A stretch of 7,092 nt of DNA from an uncultured Anaerovibrio sp. (GTDB lineage Bacteria > Bacillota > Negativicutes > Selenomonadales > Selenomonadaceae): the NCBI GenBank assembly GCA_902785445.1, contig CACZYN010000099.1, positions 1 through 7,092 of the forward strand, in the 5' to 3' direction. The translations under genes were made by a program, and so were the position numbers. Position 1 is the stretch's first letter. Each line of letters begins with the position of its first letter. Below, in pieces: positions 1-5,333 of the stretch. The notes beneath the pieces are model-generated. The model was not told the origin of the DNA and did not search any database. It worked only from the letters and a program-made list of their open reading frames with translations.

Positions 1-1266
1 AAAAAGAAATATATCATGCCATGTCTGGCTCATTTCTACAAGGAGCCCCGCCAGTTTGTCAAAGGAGATATGCAATATCTTTACGACAGCGAAGGAAAGA
101 AATATCTGGACTGTTTCGCTGGCGTATCGGTAATAAACTGCGGTCACTGTAACCCAGAAATCAACGATGCAGTGGTAAAGCAGGTGCAGAATTTACAGCA
201 TGTATGCAACATTTACCTTACAGAAAACTTTGTAAACTTAGCTGAAAAGCTGGCTCAGGTAACCCCAGGCGATTTACAGAAAACCTTCTTCTGCTCCACT
301 GGTACCGAGGCCAATGAAGGAGCCCTGCTTCTGGCCTCCATTTACACCGGTAAGGATGAATTCATCGGCCTTAGAAACGGCCTCCATGGCCGCACCAAGC
401 TCACCATGAGCCTCACCGGTATCCAAATGTGGCGTACCGATCCACATCCTTGCGGCGGTATTCACTTTGCACCAAATGCTTACTGTTATCGTTGCCCATT
501 GGGCAAGAAATATCCGGAATGTGACTTGGCTTGTGCCAATGCTGTAGAGGATATCATCAAAACCTCCACCAGTGGCCAGCCAGCCGCTATGATAGCCGAG
601 GCTATTCAGGGTAACGCCGGAATAATTACCCCGCCAAAGGGCTACTTCAAACGGGTAAAGGAAATTCTGGAAAAGTACAACGCCCTCCTGATTATCGACG
701 AAGTGCAGACTGGCTTTGCCCGTACCGGCAAAATGTTTGCCATTGAAAATTACGATGTAGTGCCAGATATTATGACTATGGCCAAGGCATTGGGCAATGG
801 AGCTCCAATCTCCGCCTTTACCGCCAGCGCCAAGATTGCCGATACCTACACCAAACCAGGCGCTTCCACCCTGGGTGGTAATCCGGTATCCTCCATGGCC
901 GGTATCGGAGTGCTGAACTATATTGAAAAGCATAATCTGATGAAAAATGCTCAGGAACGGGGTCAGCAGCTCTATGATGGATTGGTAGAACTTCAGAAAA
1001 AGCACCCTATCATTGGTGACATTCGGGGCTACGGCCTGATGCGTGGTGCCGAGTTCGTACACCCTGACAAGAGCCCGGCTGCGGATGAGCTGGATATGGT
1101 TTTGGAAGAAATGAAGAACCGTGGCTTCATTATCGGCAAGAACGGTATTGCCCGGAATGTAATGGCCTTCCAGCCACCATTGGTAATCACTGAAACAGAT
1201 ATCAATAATGTACTTAATACTTTGGATGATGTACTTACTAAATTAGTAACCTCATCCGCCTCGTAA
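1..1266 (+). CDS. Class III pyridoxal-phosphate aminotransferase, 5'-truncated by window edge
   Basis: Fold-type I, class III aminotransferase (ornithine/4-aminobutyrate/AGXT2-like group), a cytosolic PLP enzyme moving an amino group from an amino acid to a 2-oxo acid. The first ATG is at 16, but the frame is open back to base 1 (K-K-K-Y-I before that Met) with no ribosome site in view. Family members usually carry a further 15-25 residues here, so the real start lies outside the window. Numbering from the Met at 16: FAGVSVINCGHCNPEI (34-49) is the N-terminal glycine loop, STGTEAN (94-100) binds the PLP phosphate, IIDEVQTGFARTG (226-238) holds Asp228 for the pyridine nitrogen, and MAKALGNGAPISAF (255-268) holds the Schiff-base Lys257. 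Residues 157-173 contain four cysteines. The C-terminus looks complete and ends in TAA. Substrate cannot be told from sequence; an AGXT2-like or GABA/beta-alanine enzyme are both possible. Class assignment is secure. Confidence 0.93.
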   Translation, partial: KKKYIMPCLAHFYKEPRQFVKGDMQYLYDSEGKKYLDCFAGVSVINCGHCNPEINDAVVKQVQNLQHVCNIYLTENFVNLAEKLAQVTPGDLQKTFFCSTGTEANEGALLLASIYTGKDEFIGLRNGLHGRTKLTMSLTGIQMWRTDPHPCGGIHFAPNAYCYRCPLGKKYPECDLACANAVEDIIKTSTSGQPAAMIAEAIQGNAGIITPPKGYFKRVKEILEKYNALLIIDEVQTGFARTGKMFAIENYDVVPDIMTMAKALGNGAPISAFTASAKIADTYTKPGASTLGGNPVSSMAGIGVLNYIEKHNLMKNAQERGQQLYDGLVELQKKHPIIGDIRGYGLMRGAEFVHPDKSPAADELDMVLEEMKNRGFIIGKNGIARNVMAFQPPLVITETDINNVLNTLDDVLTKLVTSSAS

Positions 1267-1269
1267 ACT

Positions 1270-1330
1270 CGGCACCGTCCGGGGCGTCCACCGGACTCCC
1301 GCGCGGAGCGCCCCCAAAGGGGAAGGCTAG
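1270..1330. repeat. GC-rich intergenic element made of three consecutive small hairpins
   Basis: Immediately after the aminotransferase stop lies about 60 bases of very GC-rich DNA, in contrast to the AT-rich sequence following it. It contains three inverted repeats in a row: GTCCGG (1277-1282) with CCGGAC (1291-1296); CTCC (1296-1299) with GGAG (1305-1308) around CGCGC; and CCCC (1312-1315) AAA GGGG (1319-1322). No credible reading frame or ribosome site is present. The composition and the CCCCAAAGGGG core resemble the dispersed palindromic intergenic repeats common in gut Firmicutes, so a degenerate REP/MITE-like copy is my best guess. Whether it recurs in the genome cannot be seen from one window. 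Confidence 0.5.
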
Positions 1331-1343
1331 AAACAAAGCAACA

Positions 1344-1388
1344 AAAAGCCCTGTCAGATACTCATATATGATATCTGACAGGGCTTTT
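1344..1388. terminator. Bidirectional intrinsic terminator between convergent genes
   Basis: The left arm AAAAGCCCTGTCAGATA (1344-1360) is the exact reverse complement of 1372-1388, giving a 17-bp stem. The apex 1362-1371 (TCATATATGA) is itself a perfect palindrome, so the stem can extend past a bulged C. The stem is flanked by T runs read from either strand: TTTT then AT-rich on +, TTTTTG on -. It lies 78 bases after the aminotransferase stop and 12 bases after the cyclase stop on the other strand, so it most likely ends both transcripts. Confidence 0.9.
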
Positions 1389-1400
1389 ATATCTTCTTGA

Positions 1401-3158
1401 TTACGCTACAGTTATACTATTCTTTCCATTTTGATTCTTGGATTTATACATAGCTGTATCCACCCGTTGGAACATGGACAATACCGTGTCATCCTTTGTT
1501 ACTTCCGTAATACCAATACTTACCGTAATATGACAGGTATCATATTCCATAGCCATATTCATGATTTTTTCCCGGATTCTGACAGCAATATGTCTGGCCT
1601 CCTCAATATCTGTGCGATTAAATATAATAATAAATTCATCGCCGCCCCAACGCCCGGCTCTATCTGATGTACGGATATTCTGACGAATGATTTCCGCCAC
1701 GCTTTTTAATACCTGATCCCCTACATCATGACCAAAGGTATCATTAATTTGCTTGAAATTATCTATGTCCAGCATCAAAACCGTGGATGTACTTTCACTA
1801 AACTTTCCGTCATAGATAACATTTTCCATTTCCGTTTCCAATTCCCCACGATTCATGAGATTGGTAAGGAAATCCGTATTGGCCAAGGCCTTTAGCCGAC
1901 GGTTGCTCTCCTCCAGCTCGCTGGATACCGCCTGCACAAAATGCATGAGATGACTTAAAATGCCATTACGCCGCTCCAAACGAATCGGCTCCATAGTTTT
2001 GCTCTCATAAAAGCTAGTGCTGGCACCGCCCTCACGCAGGCCAATTATTGATAAACACATATTATTAATGAAAATATCGCCGGATTGGGATCTGGTATAC
2101 TCACCCAAGGCATAAATCCCCGTTGACGGGGCTGTTTTACGGCAAGCCTCCAGCTCCTTATTTACATCCTTATGAAGTAACACCTGCCGGGCCCAACAAC
2201 TAACGGCAAAGCACCCCTCAGGCTGAAAACGGGTCATATCCTGCTGCAAGCATCTGGCCTCATAAATAATGACCTCCGGGTCACCGTAGCAGAGTCTTAC
2301 CTTGTCCCCTAATATAAAATCAGCACCATAGCAGGCACTGCCATCAGCCGAGACTGTCCGCGGTAATCTGGCCAAGGATGTTCCATTACGCATTACCGAA
2401 AACGGGAAAACTACCGCCTCCTGTAAAAAATCCTCATCCCATTTGGACATGCCCAAATACTTTTCATAAATAAACTTTACAGGAATATCATCTATCTCAC
2501 AAATAGTATGCTGATCTTTAAGGCGGGTAACAGTCATAACCTTACCCAAAGGGCGCCAACCACTGCTGTATCCCACATTTACCTGAAGAGACCGTCCCTT
2601 CAGTACCATCATAACATGTCCACGATATATGATATCATTGTCGGTGAAAACAAAGCCCTGGCCATCCACGGTGCCATCATCCACGACACCACCGAAGAAG
2701 ATTATATCCGAAGGCAACTGGGACAGTTCCTTAAAAAACGGCACTACATCCAGCACAAAGCCTGAGGTGTACATACCAATCGCCACTAACTGCTCGGTGT
2801 GGGACAGACGATTTAGTAATTCTTTTCCGATTTCCTCACTATTGTTGTCATCCCAATATACCGGCAAAACCTCTACTGTGGATTCTTCAAATACAGAAAA
2901 GGTAACGGATATTCCGTAATAATTGATTACTCCTGCGGTAATATTTGCCGATACCGTTCCACCGATAATCTTCACATTCGGCAAGGTTTCCCGCATTTTA
3001 CTAATAACTCTTGGAGCATCCTTTTTCCGTTTAATATCTACGAAAATAGTCGCCAACACACTGGAATATTTACCCAATCCAGGCAACATATTAGCGAATT
3101 CATCCACTATACGAACAAATTCATTGATATCATCGCACAAGTAAGGAATATGCTTCAT
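1401..3158 (-). CDS. FIST-domain sensory diguanylate cyclase (FIST_N-FIST_C-GGDEF)
   Basis: Predicted soluble sensor enzyme making cyclic di-GMP from two GTP. Numbering from the ATG at 3158 (585 aa): residues about 25-225 match FIST_N (NVKIIGGTVSANITAG near 62-76, TSGFVLDVVPFF near 131-142, SSGWRPLGKVMTVTRL near 198-213). Residues about 226-375 match FIST_C. A short signalling helix (SSELEESNRRLKAL, 412-425) leads to the cyclase domain, which opens with DFLTNLMNR (429-437). LDIDNFKQIND carries the metal-binding Asp, and RWGGDEF gives an intact GGDEF at 505-509. RTSD (496-499) sits exactly five residues before GGDEF, the spacing of the c-di-GMP inhibitory I-site (RxxD). There is no signal peptide or membrane segment and no EAL domain. 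FIST domains are proposed sensors of small ligands such as amino acids; the ligand here is unknown. Start: ATG 3158 has GGGGTG six bases upstream; a GTG at 3203 would add 15 residues and lies only about 11 bases from the predicted transcript start. Confidence 0.9.
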   Translation of the reverse strand: MKHIPYLCDDINEFVRIVDEFANMLPGLGKYSSVLATIFVDIKRKKDAPRVISKMRETLPNVKIIGGTVSANITAGVINYYGISVTFSVFEESTVEVLPVYWDDNNSEEIGKELLNRLSHTEQLVAIGMYTSGFVLDVVPFFKELSQLPSDIIFFGGVVDDGTVDGQGFVFTDNDIIYRGHVMMVLKGRSLQVNVGYSSGWRPLGKVMTVTRLKDQHTICEIDDIPVKFIYEKYLGMSKWDEDFLQEAVVFPFSVMRNGTSLARLPRTVSADGSACYGADFILGDKVRLCYGDPEVIIYEARCLQQDMTRFQPEGCFAVSCWARQVLLHKDVNKELEACRKTAPSTGIYALGEYTRSQSGDIFINNMCLSIIGLREGGASTSFYESKTMEPIRLERRNGILSHLMHFVQAVSSELEESNRRLKALANTDFLTNLMNRGELETEMENVIYDGKFSESTSTVLMLDIDNFKQINDTFGHDVGDQVLKSVAEIIRQNIRTSDRAGRWGGDEFIIIFNRTDIEEARHIAVRIREKIMNMAMEYDTCHITVSIGITEVTKDDTVLSMFQRVDTAMYKSKNQNGKNSITVA

Positions 3159-3220
3159 ATCATGCACCCCACGCCCAAAAGCAAACACGAAAAGATAGTA
3201 CACCAGACCTACTTTTTTTC

Positions 3221-3229
3221 ATTATACCA
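3221..3229 (-). promoter_or_regulatory. Extended -10 promoter of the diguanylate cyclase
   Basis: Read on the - strand, a perfect TATAAT (3226-3221) is preceded by TGG, the extended -10 form TGnTATAAT. The -35 is poor (TGACTT about 18 bases upstream), as is usual for extended -10 promoters. The transcript would begin near 3214, giving a leader of about 55 bases to ATG 3158 or 11 bases to GTG 3203. Sequence-based prediction only. Confidence 0.6.
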
Positions 3230-3310
3230 TAAAATAATACAAAAAAGTCATAAAGAAAATCATAATATAGCCAATGTAATAAATATTTAGCACTTTTGTT
3301 TGTAAATAGC

Positions 3311-3338
3311 TTGCAATAGAACATATATGTGCTATACT
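3311..3338 (+). promoter_or_regulatory. lexA sigma-70-type promoter
   Basis: TTGCAA (3311-3316) as -35 and TATACT (3333-3338) as -10 are separated by 16 bases. The transcript would start near 3345, about 28 bases before the lexA ATG, and the leader includes the AAGGAG ribosome site at 3359-3364. The spacer is occupied by a palindrome, fitting repression by blocking RNA polymerase. Confidence 0.72.
3316..3335. promoter_or_regulatory. Putative LexA operator (SOS box) in the lexA promoter
   Basis: ATAGAACATATATGTGCTAT is a 20-bp palindrome with one mismatched pair (A3320/G3331). It fills the -35/-10 spacer of the lexA promoter and overlaps the first bases of the -10. The left half GAACAT matches the GAAC half-site of the Gram-positive LexA box (GAAC-N4-GTTC), but the dyad here is two bases longer in the centre and its right half is ATGTGC rather than GTTC. 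Autorepression is the rule for lexA, so position and symmetry together support this call; the binding itself is inferred. Confidence 0.65.
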
Positions 3339-3372
3339 ATTATGTAAGTAACAACTTTAAGGAGTGTGACAT

Positions 3373-3987
3373 ATGGGACGCAAACGCTGTGCAGATGAGC
3401 GCATGAGTCAAATTTACAGCTACATCAAGGAGTTCCTTTTGGACAAGGGCTATCCACCATCCGTTCGGGAAATCGGCAAAGCCGTTGGCCTGAAATCCAG
3501 CTCTACTGTTCATGGTTACCTGAATCAGCTGGAAGAATCCGGTCTTATCCGCCGGGACCCAACCAAGCCTAGAGCAATTGATTTACTGGAGGACAAACCT
3601 TGGGAGCGTACTGTAAACGTTCCGTTGATTGGTACGGTTACCGCCGGTACCCCTATCTTGGCGCAGGAAAATATCGAAGAGGTTTTTGCCTTCTCACAAA
3701 ATCTTCTGGGTACTGACAGTGAGACTTTTATGCTTAAGATTGACGGTGAAAGCATGATCAATGCCGGCATTTATGACGGGGACTACATAATGGTCAAGCA
3801 GCAAAACACCGCCAATAACAGCGATATTGTAGTTGCCTTGGTTAACGGTGAAACCGCGACCGTAAAGAGATTTTTCAAGGAAAAAAATCATATTCGCCTT
3901 CAGCCGGAAAATGACTCTATGGAGCCATTCTACGAAAAGGATGTTACCATTCTCGGCAAGGTTATCGGCGTTTATCGGCAAATGTGA
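3373..3987 (+). CDS. lexA: LexA, SOS-response repressor and autoprotease
   Basis: Transcriptional repressor of DNA-damage genes; RecA filaments on single-stranded DNA stimulate its self-cleavage. At 204 aa it is of normal LexA length. Residues 1-70 form the winged helix-turn-helix (YPPSVREIGKAVGLKSSSTVHGYLNQL, within 27-53, includes the recognition helix). Self-cleavage is expected between Ala91 and Gly92 in GTVTAGTPI. The S24 peptidase domain has the catalytic Ser127 in GESMINAGIYDGD and Lys165 in ETATVKRFF; both are present, so it should be cleavable. The ATG has AAGGAG eight bases upstream. It is transcribed alone from its own promoter, divergent from the FIST-GGDEF gene and convergent with the hflX-ynbB operon. 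A palindrome in the promoter points to autorepression. Confidence 0.97.
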   Translation: MGRKRCADERMSQIYSYIKEFLLDKGYPPSVREIGKAVGLKSSSTVHGYLNQLEESGLIRRDPTKPRAIDLLEDKPWERTVNVPLIGTVTAGTPILAQENIEEVFAFSQNLLGTDSETFMLKIDGESMINAGIYDGDYIMVKQQNTANNSDIVVALVNGETATVKRFFKEKNHIRLQPENDSMEPFYEKDVTILGKVIGVYRQM

Positions 3988-4006
3988 TAATTTATAGCAG
4001 ACGCAG

Positions 4007-4050
4007 AAAGAGCGTATCCAAAGGTTCTTACCTTTGAATACGCTCTTTTT
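4007..4050 (+). terminator. Intrinsic terminator of lexA, possibly shared with the convergent operon
   Basis: Arms 4007-4024 (AAAGAGCGTATCCAAAGG) and 4031-4048 pair over 18 positions with one C/A mismatch around a TTCTTA loop. On the + strand the stem runs into CTCTTTTTATTTT, a good T tract, so it ends lexA 20 bases after its stop. On the - strand only three T residues follow, so it would act more weakly for ynbB, whose stop lies 18 bases away. Confidence 0.87.
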
Positions 4051-4067
4051 ATTTTCAATACACAGCT

Positions 4068-5324
4068 TCACCTCTTGGATACGTCCTCAATATCCTCTAT
4101 GGCCTGGGCTGCCCCCATTATGCCAATGACTGCATGCTCAAAGGTTATGCCCCCCTGCATGTAAACATTGTATGGTGGACGCATTGGTCCATCGGCACTA
4201 AGTTCTATAGAAGCCCCCTGCACGAAGGTACCTGCCGCCATGATTACCTGATCCTCATAGCCTGGCATATCCCACGGCTCTGGTGCCGCAAAGGAATCCA
4301 CCGGGGAATACTTTTGAATACCACGACAAAAGGCTTTCAATTTCTCCGGAGAATTTAACTGAACAGCCTGAATTATATCGCCCCGCACATCCGTAGGAAG
4401 TGGCAAAGTATTATAGCCCAGCTTGCTGAACATGCCCGCAGCAAATACAGCACCCTTGATGGCCTGGGCCACTACATGAGGTGCCATAAAAAGCCCCTGG
4501 AAAATCATCCGGTTGTTGGCCAGGGACGCTCCCAATTCATCACCCATTCCTGGGGAAGTGAGACGATAAGAAGCCAGCTCCACCAGCTCATCCTTACCGA
4601 CAATATAGCCGCCAGTCAGGGCAATGCCGCCTCCTGGATTTTTAATCAGAGAGCCCGCCATAATATCCGCGCCCACCTGCACCGGTTCCTTTAAGTCCAC
4701 AAATTCCCCATAGCAGTTGTCCACGAAGCATACACAATCCGGTTTCACCCGATGCACCTCGGCACAGATTTGCTCAATGTCCTCTATGCTTAGTGGGTCA
4801 CGCAAGGAATAGCCGCGGGACCGCTGAATAAGCACCATTTTGCAATCCGGGGTGATTTTTGCCGCAATACCAGCCATATCCACCTTGCCAGCAAGCATGG
4901 CCAGTTCGTCGTATTTTATGCCGAATTCCTTTAAGGAACCCTTGCTTTCCGACTCATAGCCAATAACTGTCTGCATGGTATCATAAGGGGCTCCGGTCAA
5001 GGAAACCAGCTTATCCCCCGGCCGCAATATCCCAAACAGCACTGTGGCCAAAGTATGGGTACCGGATACAAACTGGGTACGCACCAATGCCCGCTCTGCC
5101 CCAAATACCTTGGCATACAGCTCATCTACCTTCATACGGCCAATATCGCTGTAGGCATAGCCAGAGGTAGTATTGAAGTGACTTTCTGCCACCTGACACT
5201 CCCGCATAGCATCCAGTACCTTCAAGGTATTCTGCTCCGCAATATCGTCAATATGGGCAAAGCTGGCCTGACATTCTGCCAAAACCTGCTGCTTTAATTT
5301 TACTAATTTTTCCGAAAACGCCAT
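4068..5324 (-). CDS. ynbB: YnbB-like PLP enzyme, methionine gamma-lyase family ('aluminium resistance protein' family)
   Basis: Member of the Met_gamma_lyase family (Pfam PF06838), PLP enzymes of the Cys/Met metabolism fold. Proteins of this type are annotated as methionine gamma-lyase-like or as aluminium resistance proteins, and the true substrate is generally unproven. From ATG 5324 (418 aa, usual length): FNTTSGYAYSDIGR (50-63) and QFVSGTHTLATVLFG (84-98) form the PLP phosphate region, VDNCYGEF (201-208) holds Asp202 for the pyridine nitrogen, and GSLIKNPGGGIALTGGYIVG (224-243) holds the Schiff-base Lys228. The gene follows hflX by nine bases and must be cotranscribed with it. An in-frame TTG at 5333, directly after the hflX stop, would add three residues; the ATG is preferred although the AAGGAG lies 12 bases from it (only 3 from the TTG). 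No signal peptide or membrane segment. Family assignment is strong, the reaction is uncertain. Confidence 0.92.
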   Translation of the reverse strand: MAFSEKLVKLKQQVLAECQASFAHIDDIAEQNTLKVLDAMRECQVAESHFNTTSGYAYSDIGRMKVDELYAKVFGAERALVRTQFVSGTHTLATVLFGILRPGDKLVSLTGAPYDTMQTVIGYESESKGSLKEFGIKYDELAMLAGKVDMAGIAAKITPDCKMVLIQRSRGYSLRDPLSIEDIEQICAEVHRVKPDCVCFVDNCYGEFVDLKEPVQVGADIMAGSLIKNPGGGIALTGGYIVGKDELVELASYRLTSPGMGDELGASLANNRMIFQGLFMAPHVVAQAIKGAVFAAGMFSKLGYNTLPLPTDVRGDIIQAVQLNSPEKLKAFCRGIQKYSPVDSFAAPEPWDMPGYEDQVIMAAGTFVQGASIELSADGPMRPPYNVYMQGGITFEHAVIGIMGAAQAIEDIEDVSKR

Positions 5325-5333
5325 TATAAACAA

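Noticed and set aside
274..1062. A 262-codon open frame on the - strand inside the aminotransferase
   Set aside because: It is antisense to a clearly conserved PLP enzyme and its translation resembles no family. It has no promoter or ribosome site and is explained by codon bias of the + strand gene.
1..1266. Possibility that the aminotransferase starts at ATG 16 as a complete gene
   Set aside because: The frame is open to base 1, no ribosome site precedes ATG 16, and the family normally has more N-terminal residues; truncation by the window fits better.
2624..2636. GATATATGATATC-like dyad within the cyclase gene
   Set aside because: It lies inside conserved FIST coding sequence and shows no promoter or terminator context.
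2508..3144. Several overlapping + strand frames of 73-96 codons inside the cyclase gene
   Set aside because: They mirror the FIST coding region, have no ribosome sites and low-complexity translations, and overlap one another.
3280..3289. Palindrome TAAATATTTA in the divergent intergenic region, considered as a second operator
   Set aside because: A pure A/T 10-mer palindrome is expected by chance in such AT-rich DNA, and it has no GAAC-like half-site.
3204..3372. Riboswitch or small RNA in the lexA/cyclase gap
   Set aside because: Both predicted leaders are under 60 bases and no strong hairpin series or known aptamer core is visible.
3694..4071. A 125-codon - strand frame overlapping the lexA 3' half
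   Set aside because: It runs antisense through the LexA catalytic domain and across its terminator, with no recognisable domain.
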